DNA of 64,000 nucleotides, taken from contig NZ_LMGL01000004.1 of assembly GCF_001427145.1 (NCBI RefSeq), positions 186,001 to 250,000 on the forward strand, written 5' to 3'. The stretch comes from Microbacterium sp. Root166. Its GTDB lineage: Bacteria > Actinomycetota > Actinomycetes > Actinomycetales > Microbacteriaceae. The notes beneath the pieces were generated by a model. The model saw only the letters and a program-made list of their open reading frames with translations. It was not told where the DNA came from and searched no databases. Numbering within the stretch: the stretch's first letter is position 1; each line of letters begins with the position of its first letter. This document shows positions 45,435 through 53,755 of this stretch, piece by piece. A program made the position numbers and the translations under genes.

Positions 45435-45463
45435 TTGACCGGAGGGCACGGCGGTGTAAGGAT
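45435..45463 (+). promoter_or_regulatory. Promoter of the phosphate transporter gene
   Basis: TTGACC (45435-45440) and AAGGAT (45458-45463) are spaced by 17 bp, a canonical sigma-70-type promoter. About 95 nt of leader follows, including GAATTCACGGTGAACTC, whose minus strand reads GTTCACC then, 11 bp on, ATTCAGG; this is a weak match to a Pho box. Confidence 0.5.
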
Positions 45464-45563
45464 TCTTCTGGCCGGTTGCCGGTTCCTGAATTCACGGTGA
45501 ACTCTTCGTTCGTCACGCCGATCTCGTCGGCACACACTCCACACCCCTGACGGAAAGCGACCG

Positions 45564-46862
45564 GTGGAAACCGCAACCCTCATCATCGTGCTGGTCATCG
45601 CACTCGCGCTGTTCTTCGACTTCACGAACGGTTTCCACGACACGGCCAATGCGATGGCCACGCCCATCGCGACCGGTGCCCTCAAGCCGAAGACCGCCGT
45701 CCTGCTCGCGGCGCTGCTGAACCTGGTCGGTGCCTTCTTGTCGACGGAGGTGGCGCAGACGATCTCCGGCGGCATCATCAACGAGGGCGACATCTCGGTG
45801 GCGATCTTCCCGCAGATCATCTTCGCGGGCCTCATCGGCGCCATCACGTGGAACATGCTCACGTGGCTGCTCGGACTGCCGTCGTCATCGTCGCACGCAC
45901 TCTTCGGCGGCCTCATCGGCGCCACGATCGTCGGCGTCAGCGCCTCGGCGATCAACTTCGGCGTCGTCATGTCGAAGGTCATCCTCCCGGCCATCATCGC
46001 TCCGCTCACCGCCTGCATCATCGCCTTCACGGCGACCAAGGTCGCCTATGCGATCACGCGTCGCTACGACAGCAAGCCCGACGGCCGCGACGGGTTCCGG
46101 GTGGGCCAGATCTTCACCTCGTCGCTCGTCGCCCTCGCGCACGGCACCAACGACGCGCAGAAGACGATGGGCATCATCACGCTGCTGCTGATCTCGACCG
46201 GCCTGCAGACCAGCCCCGAGCCGCAGACCTGGGTCATCATCGCCTGTGCCGTCACCATCGCGCTCGGCACCTACATGGGCGGCTGGCGCATCATCCGCAC
46301 CCTCGGCAAGGGACTCACCGACGTCAAGCCGGCCCAGGGCTTCGCAGCGGAGAGCTCGACCGCGTCGACCATCCTCGCCTCGAGCGCCCTCGGCTTCGCG
46401 CTGTCGACCACGCAGGTCGCTTCCGGCTCGGTGATCGGCTCCGGGCTGGGTCGCCGCGGCTCCCAGGTGCGCTGGCGCACCGTCGGGCGCATCATGATCG
46501 GCTGGCTCCTCACTCTGCCCGCCGCGGGCGCGGTCGGCGGACTGGCGGCTTTCATCGTCGTCGCCATCCCGTTCTGGGGCATCATCATCGACGCGGTACT
46601 CGCCGTGCTGATCATCCTCGGCCTCTTCCTCCGCTCGCGCCGTGACTCGGTCACGGCCGCCAACGCGATGAGCGAGGTCGCCGACTCGGGTCGTGCGGTC
46701 AAGGTCAAGCGCAACCCGCCGCCCACTCGTCGTCAGCGCGCGATCGCCCGCGAAGAGGCGCGCGTGCGCGCCGCCCAGGCCTCGGCGGCGAAGAAGGCGG
46801 AGAAGTCGGCCAAGGCCGCAGAGCGATCTGCGCGCGGCCCGAAGAACGGGGGTCGGCCGTGA
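45564..46862 (+). CDS. Inorganic phosphate transporter, PiT family
   Basis: A 432-residue low-affinity phosphate permease. Both halves of the PHO4 fold are visible: DFTNGFHDTANAMATPIATGAL at about 13-34 and SLVALAHGTNDAQKTMGIITL near 190. About ten membrane helices are followed by a basic, Ala-rich C-terminal tail (RRQRAIAREEARVRAAQASAAKKAEKSAKAAERSARG). GTG 45564 is preceded by GGAAAG. The stop overlaps the next small gene by 4 bases. Confidence 0.95.
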   Translation: METATLIIVLVIALALFFDFTNGFHDTANAMATPIATGALKPKTAVLLAALLNLVGAFLSTEVAQTISGGIINEGDISVAIFPQIIFAGLIGAITWNMLTWLLGLPSSSSHALFGGLIGATIVGVSASAINFGVVMSKVILPAIIAPLTACIIAFTATKVAYAITRRYDSKPDGRDGFRVGQIFTSSLVALAHGTNDAQKTMGIITLLLISTGLQTSPEPQTWVIIACAVTIALGTYMGGWRIIRTLGKGLTDVKPAQGFAAESSTASTILASSALGFALSTTQVASGSVIGSGLGRRGSQVRWRTVGRIMIGWLLTLPAAGAVGGLAAFIVVAIPFWGIIIDAVLAVLIILGLFLRSRRDSVTAANAMSEVADSGRAVKVKRNPPPTRRQRAIAREEARVRAAQASAAKKAEKSAKAAERSARGPKNGGRP

Positions 46863-47191
46863 TCGTCATCGACTGGTTCGCCTTCGTCCAGGTCTTCATC
46901 GCCGCGTTCCTGGCGGCGGTCATCGTGGTCGCGGCCTACGCCACCGGCCTCCGGCTGCTGGTGCGCGCCGGCCGGGCACCCGTCGTCGGGCCCGCCGAGT
47001 TCACCGACGCGATCACCGTGATCTCCGAGAAGGAAGCACAGCGTGCTGCGAAGGCGGCTGCGAAGGCCGCTCGCAAGAGTCCTCTCACCGACGGCCAGAA
47101 GCGCTTCGCCCTCGTCGGCGCGTACCTGTCGTTCGGCGTCGCGGGCGCCGCAGTCCTCGGCGGACTGCTGCTCATCGTCTTCAACCACTGA
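46859..47191 (+). CDS. Small membrane protein coupled to the PiT transporter
   Basis: A 110-residue protein with two hydrophobic segments (FAFVQVFIAAFLAAVIVVAAYATGL; VGAYLSFGVAGAAVLGGLLLIVF) separated by an Ala/Lys-rich linker (EKEAQRAAKAAAKAARK). The GTG start overlaps the transporter stop by 4 bases, implying coupled translation and a related role. It is not one of the known DUF47 (PhoU-like) partners of Pit proteins; I recognise no family. Confidence 0.72.
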   Translation: MIVIDWFAFVQVFIAAFLAAVIVVAAYATGLRLLVRAGRAPVVGPAEFTDAITVISEKEAQRAAKAAAKAARKSPLTDGQKRFALVGAYLSFGVAGAAVLGGLLLIVFNH

Positions 47192-47217
47192 GGCGGCGGC
47201 CCGTCGGCGACGGGTCC

Positions 47218-47223
47218 TAAGCT
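47218..47223 (+). promoter_or_regulatory. -10 box of a leaderless promoter (phosphodiesterase gene)
   Basis: TAAGCT ends 7 nt before ATG 47231, which favours that start over the in-frame ATG at 47225. Confidence 0.55.
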
Positions 47224-47230
47224 GATGCCC

Positions 47231-48139
47231 ATGGTCCCCACACCGGTGCAGTTCGGTCAGTACGCGCCCGCGCGGCGCACGCTGCTGCACCTGAGCGACA
47301 CGCATCTCCTGGCAGGAGGGCGCGCACTCGGCGGACGGTTCGACACGCTCGCGAACCTGATCCGGACGCTCGAGGTCGCCGAGGCGACCGGCATCCGTCC
47401 CGATGCCATCGTGTTCACCGGCGACCTGACCGATCTGGGCGAGCCGGAGGCCTATCTCGCACTGCGCGAGGCGGTCGAGCCTGTCGCGGAGCGCATGGGC
47501 GCACCTGTCGTGTGGGTCGCCGGCAACCACGACGAGCGCCCCGCGCTGCGCCGAGACCTGCTGGGCCTCGAGCCGACCGAGGAGCCCGTCACGGGTGTCT
47601 GGGACCTCGGCGGCCTGCGGCTCGTGGCGCTGGACTCCACCGTGCCCGGCTGGCACCACGGCGATCTCGACGCGGCCCAGCTCGCCTGGCTGCGCGAGAT
47701 CCTCGCGACGCCGGCGCCGCTGGGCACGATCCTGGCGCTGCACCACCCGCCCCTGCCGTCGCACATCCCGCTGTTCGACATCCTCGAGCTGCGGGACCAG
47801 ACGCGCCTGGCCGAGGTGATCGCCGGGTCGGACGTGCGTGCGATCCTGGCGGGCCACCTGCACTACTCCACGAGCGGGATGTTCGCCGGGGTGCCGGTGA
47901 GCGTCGCAGCGGCCACCTGCTACACGATGAACCTCGCGCGTCCGTCGGTGGAGGTCAACGGAATGGATGCCGGGCAGTCGTTCCACCTCGTGCACGTGTA
48001 CGACGACACCATCACTCACGCGGTCGTCCCCGTCGTCGACGCCCCGACCGGCGACTACTTCTCGGCGGAGTGGGTCCGCGAGATGGCGGCGCTGAGCCCG
48101 GAGGAGCGGCTCGAGGCCTTCTCGCGCAAGCGCTCGTGA
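47231..48139 (+). CDS. Metallophosphoesterase, CpdA-type cyclic nucleotide phosphodiesterase
   Basis: A 302-residue calcineurin-like enzyme with the full metal-binding set: LLHLSDTHL, VFTGDLTDLG, VAGNHDE, LALHHPP and LAGHLHYS. This pattern is that of CpdA-type 3',5'-cAMP phosphodiesterases (class III), common in actinobacteria. It probably lowers cAMP or hydrolyses related phosphodiesters in the cytoplasm. The second ATG is chosen because of the -10 box 7 nt upstream. Confidence 0.88.
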   Translation: MVPTPVQFGQYAPARRTLLHLSDTHLLAGGRALGGRFDTLANLIRTLEVAEATGIRPDAIVFTGDLTDLGEPEAYLALREAVEPVAERMGAPVVWVAGNHDERPALRRDLLGLEPTEEPVTGVWDLGGLRLVALDSTVPGWHHGDLDAAQLAWLREILATPAPLGTILALHHPPLPSHIPLFDILELRDQTRLAEVIAGSDVRAILAGHLHYSTSGMFAGVPVSVAAATCYTMNLARPSVEVNGMDAGQSFHLVHVYDDTITHAVVPVVDAPTGDYFSAEWVREMAALSPEERLEAFSRKRS

Positions 48140-48219
48140 CACCGTGCAGGTAGACGACCTGTACACGGGACGTTCATCGCTGTACCTCGCGTACACCCGC
48201 ACGGGTCGCGCCGCGCGCG

Positions 48220-48225
48220 TAGGGT
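48220..48225 (+). promoter_or_regulatory. Probable -10 box for aspA
   Basis: TAGGGT lies about 45 nt before the aspA ATG; AGGAA (48259-48263) is the ribosome-binding site. Just upstream are CAGGT-agacg-ACCTG (48147-48161) and repeated GTACAC/GTACCT words that might bind a regulator. Confidence 0.4.
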
Positions 48226-48270
48226 GAAGGCATCCCCTCCCGCCGTGACCGACCCACGAGGAACTCACAC

Positions 48271-49743
48271 ATGGCTCTGGACGCAATGACGCGCACCCGC
48301 ACCGAGACCGACTCCCTGGGATCCATGGAGATCCCCGCCGACGCCTACTGGGGCATCCATACCGCCCGGGCGCTGGAGAACTTCGACATCTCCAAGCGAC
48401 CCATCTCGGTCTACGCCGACCTGGTCCGCGCTCTGGCGATGGTCAAACAGGCTTCGGCGCGGGCCAACCGCGACATCGGCGTGCTGAGCCCCGAGAAGGC
48501 CGACCTCATCGATCGCGCGTCGCAGCTCGTCATCGAAGGACAGTTCCACGACCAGTTCGTGGTGGGCGTGATCCAGGGAGGTGCCGGAACCTCGACCAAC
48601 ATGAACGCGAACGAGGTCATCACCAACATCGCGCTCGAACTGGCCGGCCGTGAGAAGGGCGACTACGCCTTCCTCTCGCCGATCGACGACACCAACCGCA
48701 GCCAGTCGACGAACGACGTCTACCCGACCGCCATCAAGGTGGGCCTCGGGCTCGACCTGCTGACCCTGCTCGACGAGCTCGATCTGCTGCGCCGGGCGTT
48801 CCTCGCGAAGGCGGTCGAGTTCCACGACGTGCTGAAGGTCGGCCGCACTCAGCTGCAGGACGCCGTGCCGATGACATTGGGCCAGGAGTTCCACGGATTC
48901 GCCACGACCCTCGGCGAGGACCACAGCCGGCTCAAGGAGAACGCCTACCTGCTGTACGAGATCAACATGGGCGCCACGGCCATCGGCACCGGAATCACGA
49001 CGCATCCCGACTACAGCAAGGCCGTGCTCACACACCTGCGCGAGATCAGCGGGCTCGACCTGGATCTGGCCACCGACCTGGTGGAGTCCACGAGCGACAC
49101 CGGCGCCTTCATGTCGTTCTCGTCGTCGCTCAAGCGCAACGCCATCAAGCTCTCGAAGATCTGCAACGACCTGCGCCTGCTGTCGTCGGGCCCGCAGGCG
49201 GGCTTCGGCGAGATCAACCTGCCGGCTCGCCAGGCCGGCTCCAGCATCATGCCCGGCAAGGTCAACCCGGTGATCCCCGAAGTGGTGAACCAGATCGCGT
49301 TCGCGGTCGCCGGGGCCGATCTCACGGTCACGATGGCCGTCGAGGGCGGCCAGTTGCAGCTGAACGCGTTCGAGCCGGTCATCGCGCACTCGATCTTCCA
49401 GTCGATCACCTGGATGCGTCGCGGCATGCACACCCTCCGCATCAACTGCATCGACGGCATCACAGCCAACCGCGAGCGCCTCGGCGCGATGGTCGGGGCG
49501 TCCGTCGGCGTCGTCACCGCGCTCACGCCCTTCATCGGGTACGCGGCGTCTGCGGCTCTGGCCAAGACCGCTCTGCTCACCGGGCGCAACGTCGCCGATC
49601 TGGTGGTCGAGGCTGGACTGATGTCGCGCGAGGAGGTCACCAAGCAGCTGTCGCCCGCGCGTCTGTCGGGCCTCGAGGTGATCACCGCGGCCATTCCGGT
49701 GATGCTCCCGAAGGAGAAGTCAGTCGACGCCGAACACGATTGA
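48271..49743 (+). CDS. aspA: Aspartate ammonia-lyase
   Basis: Aspartase converts aspartate to fumarate and ammonia. The 490-residue protein has the fumarase/aspartase signature GSSIMPGKVNPVIPE near residue 322, IDDTNRSQSTNDVYPTAIKV and GRTQLQDAVPMTLGQEF, typical of aspartase rather than fumarase. An extra N-terminal stretch (ALDAMTRTRTETDSLGSMEIPADAYWG) precedes the core. A separate promoter and AGGAA precede the ATG. Confidence 0.93.
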   Translation: MALDAMTRTRTETDSLGSMEIPADAYWGIHTARALENFDISKRPISVYADLVRALAMVKQASARANRDIGVLSPEKADLIDRASQLVIEGQFHDQFVVGVIQGGAGTSTNMNANEVITNIALELAGREKGDYAFLSPIDDTNRSQSTNDVYPTAIKVGLGLDLLTLLDELDLLRRAFLAKAVEFHDVLKVGRTQLQDAVPMTLGQEFHGFATTLGEDHSRLKENAYLLYEINMGATAIGTGITTHPDYSKAVLTHLREISGLDLDLATDLVESTSDTGAFMSFSSSLKRNAIKLSKICNDLRLLSSGPQAGFGEINLPARQAGSSIMPGKVNPVIPEVVNQIAFAVAGADLTVTMAVEGGQLQLNAFEPVIAHSIFQSITWMRRGMHTLRINCIDGITANRERLGAMVGASVGVVTALTPFIGYAASAALAKTALLTGRNVADLVVEAGLMSREEVTKQLSPARLSGLEVITAAIPVMLPKEKSVDAEHD

Positions 49744-49814
49744 GCGCGCGTCGTGATTGCCGTGGCGGTGAATATGCCGATAACTTCGACGAGTCCACGC
49801 CGATAGGAGTCCAC

Positions 49815-50252
49815 ATGACCGACCCCACCGTCCCCTCGCAGCCCGCCGCCGGCGACAGCAGCGTTCCCCCCGCCCCGCCGCAGTACCAGGCCGCACCGCC
49901 GGCCGCGCCGTCCTACGCGGCAGCGCCGTCGGCCGGCCCGGTCCAGCCCGGCGCTGAAGACCCGGGAAAGACCCTGGGCATCATCGCGCTCGTCGCAGTC
50001 TTCTTCATCTCGATCCTCGGCCTGATCCTCGGCTACGTCGCGCGCGGCCAGAGCAAGAAGGCCGGTTTCAAGAACACGCCGGCGAAGGTCGCCATCATCC
50101 TCGGATGGATCTTCCTGGCGCTCACGATCATCGCGATCATCCTGGCTGTGGTCTTCGCCGCGATGGCCGCCGGCGCCCTTGCCGACCTCTGTGCGGGGAT
50201 GGACCCCGGCGTGTACACCACGGACACAGGGCTCGAGGTCACCTGCCCGTAA
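49815..50252 (+). CDS. DUF4190-like membrane protein with proline-rich N-terminus
   Basis: A 145-residue protein: about 48 residues rich in Pro, Ala, Gln and Tyr, then two membrane helices (TLGIIALVAVFFISILGLILGYVARGQSKKAG; VAIILGWIFLALTIIAIILAVVFAAM), as in DUF4190 proteins of actinobacteria, with a short cysteine-containing tail. Function unknown. ATG 49815 has TAGGAG upstream; the frame is open further back but without homology. Confidence 0.78.
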   Translation: MTDPTVPSQPAAGDSSVPPAPPQYQAAPPAAPSYAAAPSAGPVQPGAEDPGKTLGIIALVAVFFISILGLILGYVARGQSKKAGFKNTPAKVAIILGWIFLALTIIAIILAVVFAAMAAGALADLCAGMDPGVYTTDTGLEVTCP

Positions 50253-50287
50253 GCAGGTCGACCGGCGCGCCGGCCCTCCGAGCGCAG

Positions 50288-50322
50288 CGAAGCCGCACGT
50301 CCCGACGGGGCGTGCGGCTTCG
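50288..50322. terminator. Bidirectional hairpin terminator
   Basis: CGAAGCCGCACG (50288-50299) pairs perfectly with CGTGCGGCTTCG (50311-50322). It stands between convergent genes (DUF4190-like and FAH-family) and can end both transcripts. Confidence 0.78.
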
Positions 50323-50332
50323 TCGTTCCCGC

Positions 50333-51196
50333 TCAGTCGGTCATGCGGCAGTGCGTGGTCAGCTCGCCGATGCCGTCGATGCCGACCGTGACGGTCGAGC
50401 GGTCGCGCAGGAACACCTGGGGATCCCGCGAGTAGCCGGCACCGCCCGGGCTCCCGGTCGAGATCAGGGTTCCTGGCAGCAGCGTCGCCGACTCGGACAG
50501 CGAGGAGATGAGGGTCGCGACCGAGCGGACCATCTGCGCGGTCGAGGCATCCTGCATCGTCCTGCCGTCGAGGACCGTCCAGATGTGCAGGTCCTGCGGG
50601 TCGGGGATCTCGTCCGCCGTGACGACGAACGGCCCGGTGGGCGTGAAGCCGTCGAACGACTTGCAGCGCGACCACTGGGCCTCGGAGTACTGGATGTTGC
50701 GGGCCGTGATGTCGTTGACCACGGTGTAGCCCCACACGTGGTTCAGGGCGTTCTCGGCGGCGACGTTCTTGGCCGGGGTGCCGATGATCACGCCGAGCTC
50801 CGCCTCGTAGTCCACGGTCTCGCTCACCGAGCGCGGCCAGGTCGTCGTGGCGTCGTGCGCGCTGAGCGAGTTGGGCCAGAGCACGAACACGGTCGGAGTG
50901 GAGTCGGTCTTCAGGCCCAGCTCGCTCGAGTGCGCCGCGTAGTTGAGCCCGATCGCGAGGATGACCGGCGGCGTCAGCAGCGCCGATGCGAAGCGCAAGC
51001 CGCCGAGCGGATGCCGCGTCCCGGCGCCGGCCGTGTCGCGCACACGCCCGAGCAGGGCGTCACCCCCCGCGATGAGGTCTTCGAGGAACCTCGGCGCGCC
51101 GTCGAACAGGTCTTCCACGATCACGGCCTGGTCACCTTCGACGAGGACGAGTCGCGGCTCCTCCGACCCGGGGCCGATCACATGGGCGAAGCGCAT
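50333..51196 (-). CDS. Fumarylacetoacetate hydrolase-family protein
   Basis: A 287-residue FAH-family enzyme, of the class that includes acylpyruvases, oxaloacetate decarboxylases and 2-hydroxyhepta-diene-dioate isomerases. Motifs include VILAIGLNYAAHSSELG, VDYEAELGVIIG (Glu pair for Mg2+), GYTVVNDITARNIQ, KSFDGFTPTGPFVV and ISTGSPGGAG. Exact substrate unknown. A TAGGTT box 6 nt before the ATG predicts a leaderless transcript. Confidence 0.9.
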   Translation of the reverse strand: MRFAHVIGPGSEEPRLVLVEGDQAVIVEDLFDGAPRFLEDLIAGGDALLGRVRDTAGAGTRHPLGGLRFASALLTPPVILAIGLNYAAHSSELGLKTDSTPTVFVLWPNSLSAHDATTTWPRSVSETVDYEAELGVIIGTPAKNVAAENALNHVWGYTVVNDITARNIQYSEAQWSRCKSFDGFTPTGPFVVTADEIPDPQDLHIWTVLDGRTMQDASTAQMVRSVATLISSLSESATLLPGTLISTGSPGGAGYSRDPQVFLRDRSTVTVGIDGIGELTTHCRMTD

Positions 51197-51202
51197 CCCT
51201 CC

Positions 51203-51208
51203 AACCTA
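51203..51208 (-). promoter_or_regulatory. -10 box of a leaderless promoter (FAH-family gene)
   Basis: Minus-strand TAGGTT ends 6 nt before the ATG at 51196. Confidence 0.5.
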
Positions 51209-51247
51209 CCTGCAGGCGCGCGGGCGAGTCTTGGTCGCTCTCAGCCC

Positions 51248-51253
51248 TAGGCT
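51248..51253 (+). promoter_or_regulatory. -10 box of a leaderless promoter (PrsW-family gene)
   Basis: TAGGCT ends 6 nt before ATG 51260, divergent from the FAH-gene box 40 bp away. Confidence 0.6.
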
Positions 51254-51259
51254 GAGCGC

Positions 51260-52477
51260 ATGACGCAAGCTCCCGGTCCCGGCGGCGGTCGGCCGTCGCT
51301 CGCTCCGCCCGATTTCCCGTCCGCCCTGGCACAGCCCCGCCAGGCCGCACCGGCGGTCATTCCGCGACCGGCCACGTCGCCTGCCGCGCTGCCGGTGACA
51401 CCGCGCCGCGGGCGCACGGCGCCCATCTGGGCCTGCGGCATCCTGGTCTTCTTGCTGGTCGGGCTGGTCGCGTACTTCCTGAACGCCCTGGGATCCGCCG
51501 CGTCTCTCATCGGCATGGTGCTCGCCCTCATCCCGCTGGCGGGTGTGATGCTCGCGGTCCGCCTCGTCGATCGCTGGGAGCCCGAGCCCCGCAACCTCGT
51601 GATCTTCGCCGTGGCCTGGGGCGCGATCGGCGCGGTGGGCCTCACGCTCGGCGTCGACCTGGCCCTGACGTTCGTCTTCGGCTACAGCGCCTCGCCCGCC
51701 CAGGACGTCTTCTCGGCGGTCGTTCAGGCCCCGATCGTGGAGGAGCTGACCAAGGGGCTCGGCGTCTTCATCATCTTCGCCGTCGCACGCCGCGCCTTCG
51801 ACGGCCCGGTCGACGGGATCGTGTACGGGGCGCTGGTCGGCGCCGGCTTCGCCTTCACCGAGAACATCCAGTACTTCGCGATCGCCTTCCTCGAGGGAGG
51901 GGCGGTCGACACGACGGTGACGTTCTTCATGCGCGGCATCCTGTCGCCCTTCGCCCACGTGATGTTCACCGCCATCACAGGCTTCGCGCTCGGGCTCGCC
52001 GCGCGGCGCGGGGTCTCGACCGGCCGCGCGATCGGTCCTTGGGTGCTCGGCATGATCGGGGCGATCACGCTGCACGCCATCTGGAACGCCTCGGCGCTGC
52101 TGGGCGACTTCTGGGGGCTCTACCTGACGCTGCAGGTCCCGCTGTTCGTCGCCTTCATCCTCGGGGTCATCGCTCTGCGGCGCGAGGAGTCACGGCTCAC
52201 GCGGCGGCGTCTGGGAGAGTACGCCGCCGCCGGCTGGTTCACGGCTCAGGAGGTCGACATGCTCGCCACGGGGGCCGGCCGCAAGGCCGGGCTGGCGTGG
52301 GCCCGCGGCCTGCGCGGCGATCGCACACCGGCGATGAAGGGGTTCATCACCGATGCCACGGGGCTCGCCGCGGCGCGCCAGCGAGCGATCAGCGGCCGCG
52401 ACCCGAACGCCGCCGAAGACGAGCGCGTCCTGCTGCAGCGCACCTCGGCCGCCCGGGCCGCACTGTTCGCGCCGTAG
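51260..52477 (+). CDS. PrsW-family intramembrane metalloprotease
   Basis: A 405-residue protein with a Pro-rich cytoplasmic N-terminus (about 50 residues) and around eight membrane helices. PrsW motifs are present: the glutamate pair in APIVEELTKGLGVF, FAFTENIQYF and HVMFTAITGFALG. PrsW in Bacillus cuts an anti-sigma factor; in actinobacteria the substrate is usually unknown. The ECF sigma locus at 13.4 kb is too far to link by position. A hydrophilic C-terminal tail of about 90 residues follows the membrane part. Confidence 0.9.
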   Translation: MTQAPGPGGGRPSLAPPDFPSALAQPRQAAPAVIPRPATSPAALPVTPRRGRTAPIWACGILVFLLVGLVAYFLNALGSAASLIGMVLALIPLAGVMLAVRLVDRWEPEPRNLVIFAVAWGAIGAVGLTLGVDLALTFVFGYSASPAQDVFSAVVQAPIVEELTKGLGVFIIFAVARRAFDGPVDGIVYGALVGAGFAFTENIQYFAIAFLEGGAVDTTVTFFMRGILSPFAHVMFTAITGFALGLAARRGVSTGRAIGPWVLGMIGAITLHAIWNASALLGDFWGLYLTLQVPLFVAFILGVIALRREESRLTRRRLGEYAAAGWFTAQEVDMLATGAGRKAGLAWARGLRGDRTPAMKGFITDATGLAAARQRAISGRDPNAAEDERVLLQRTSAARAALFAP

Positions 52478-52492
52478 GCCGCCTGGCCCAAG

Positions 52493-52543
52493 ACTCAGCG
52501 CTCGGTGCCGCGGCGATGCCTGCGTAACGACCGAGCGCTGAGT
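52493..52543. terminator. Hairpin with 14-bp stem after the PrsW-family gene
   Basis: ACTCAGCGCTCGGT (52493-52506) and ACCGAGCGCTGAGT (52530-52543) are perfect complements around a 23-nt loop. No U-tract follows. Its large loop resembles the hairpin at 9544-9593. Confidence 0.6.
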
Positions 52544-52596
52544 TGATCTGCCCCAAGGATGCCGGGGCGCCTCAGAGGTGTCAAGACCCCCTCGCG

Positions 52597-52625
52597 TTGA
52601 CCCGGGGGACCGGCTCGGGTTGGAT
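52597..52625 (+). promoter_or_regulatory. Promoter of the FKBP gene (leaderless)
   Basis: TTGACC (52597-52602) and TTGGAT (52620-52625) are spaced by 17 bp; the -10 box ends 6 nt before the ATG at 52632. Confidence 0.55.
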
Positions 52626-52631
52626 GGGATC

Positions 52632-53000
52632 ATGACTGACGACCGCACCAAGCCCGAATTCGACGCCCCCACCGGCCCTGCTCCCTCCGACCTCGTCATC
52701 CGCGACATCATCGTGGGCGACGGCGCCGAGGCGAAGCCCGGCGACACCGTCACCGTGCACTACGCCGGTGTCGAGTTCGAATCCGGCGAGGAGTTCGACT
52801 CGTCGTGGAACCGTGGCGAGAGCATCCAGTTCCCGCTCCGCGGCCTCATCCAGGGATGGCAGGACGGCATCCCGGGCATGAAGGTCGGCGGCCGTCGCGA
52901 GCTCGTGATCCCCCCGCACCTGGCCTACGGCCCCGCCGGCGGCCACTTCCTCGGCGGCAAGACCCTCGTCTTCATCATCGACCTCATCGCGGTCGGCTGA
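52632..53000 (+). CDS. FKBP-type peptidyl-prolyl cis-trans isomerase
   Basis: A 122-residue cytoplasmic FKBP domain: GDTVTVHYAGVEFESGEEFDSSWNRGESIQFPL, LIQGWQDGIPGMKVGGRRELVIPPHLAYG and LVFIIDLIAV are the standard strands and active-site residues (Tyr, Phe, Asp, Trp). No signal peptide. ATG 52632 is fixed by homology and by the promoter 6 nt away. Confidence 0.95.
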   Translation: MTDDRTKPEFDAPTGPAPSDLVIRDIIVGDGAEAKPGDTVTVHYAGVEFESGEEFDSSWNRGESIQFPLRGLIQGWQDGIPGMKVGGRRELVIPPHLAYGPAGGHFLGGKTLVFIIDLIAVG

Positions 53001-53017
53001 CGTCGCGCATGATGTGA

Positions 53018-53047
53018 GAGGGGCGGATGCTGCGGCATCCGCCCCTC
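53018..53047. terminator. Hairpin terminator after the FKBP gene
   Basis: GAGGGGCGGATGC (53018-53030) pairs perfectly with GCATCCGCCCCTC (53035-53047), followed by a T-rich stretch (CGTTCGTTTTC), so it looks like a true intrinsic terminator. Confidence 0.85.
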
Positions 53048-53071
53048 GTTCGTTTTCTCGGTCCGAGAATT

Positions 53072-53091
53072 ATCTATTCACGGGAATAGAT
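53072..53091. promoter_or_regulatory. AT-rich palindromic operator before the YceI gene
   Basis: ATCTATTC-acgg-GAATAGAT is a perfect inverted repeat of 8-bp arms, conspicuously AT-rich against a roughly 70% GC background, 70 nt before the YceI gene. Size and spacing fit a dimeric MarR-type or similar repressor; no such gene is adjacent. Confidence 0.6.
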
Positions 53092-53160
53092 CGCTCGCGG
53101 TGGTGCGTTGGAGTCGATGAACGGTCGCCGAGCGCGACACCATCGACACAAAGGAAGACC

Positions 53161-53727
53161 ATGACCGCGACGACCACGACCCTCGACGTCCCCGGCTACA
53201 AGGCCGGCACCTGGGTCCTCGACCCCTCGCACAGCGAGGTGACCTTCAGTGTCCGCCACATGATGATCTCGAAGGTGCGCGGCACGTTCGGCATGAAGAG
53301 CGCGACCCTCGTCGCCCCCGAGAACCCGCTCGAGGCCCAGGTCACCGCCAGCGTCGACGTCGCCTCCGTCGACACCAACGACAAGGGCCGCGACGACCAC
53401 CTGCGCTCGGCGGACTTCTTCGACGTCGAGAACCACCCGACGATGGAGTTCCGCTCGACCGGCGCACGCGTCGAGAACGGCGACTTCCTCGTCGACGGCG
53501 ATCTCACCATTCGCGGAATCACGAAGCCCGTGACCTTCGACTTCGAGTTCGGCGGCTTCGGTCAGGACCCGTGGGGCAACTACAAGGCAGGTGCGACCGC
53601 CAAGGCCGTCGTGAACCGCGAGGAGTTCGGCCTCACCTGGAACGCCGCCCTCGAGACCGGCGGCGTGCTCGTCGGCAAGGACATCACCATCACGCTCGAC
53701 CTGCAGGGCGCACTGCAGCAGGACTGA
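53161..53727 (+). CDS. YceI-family protein
   Basis: A 188-residue lipocalin-like YceI protein: GTWVLDPSHSEVTFSVRHMMISKVRGTFG, DHLRSADFFDVENHPTMEFRST and LTIRGITKPVTFDFEFGG are hallmark segments. The family binds polyisoprenoids or other amphiphiles. There is no signal peptide, so it should be cytoplasmic. AAAGGAAG precedes the ATG. The AT-rich palindrome upstream suggests dedicated repression. Confidence 0.93.
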   Translation: MTATTTTLDVPGYKAGTWVLDPSHSEVTFSVRHMMISKVRGTFGMKSATLVAPENPLEAQVTASVDVASVDTNDKGRDDHLRSADFFDVENHPTMEFRSTGARVENGDFLVDGDLTIRGITKPVTFDFEFGGFGQDPWGNYKAGATAKAVVNREEFGLTWNAALETGGVLVGKDITITLDLQGALQQD

Positions 53728-53755
53728 ACGAGTGCGAGCTGTCGGTTGCGGCGGC

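Noticed and set aside
45483-45520. A possible Pho box (minus-strand GTTCACC then ATTCAGG at 11-bp spacing) before the phosphate transporter gene.
   Set aside because: Only the first unit matches the Streptomyces consensus, and it lies downstream of the best promoter. Mentioned with that promoter but not called as a site.
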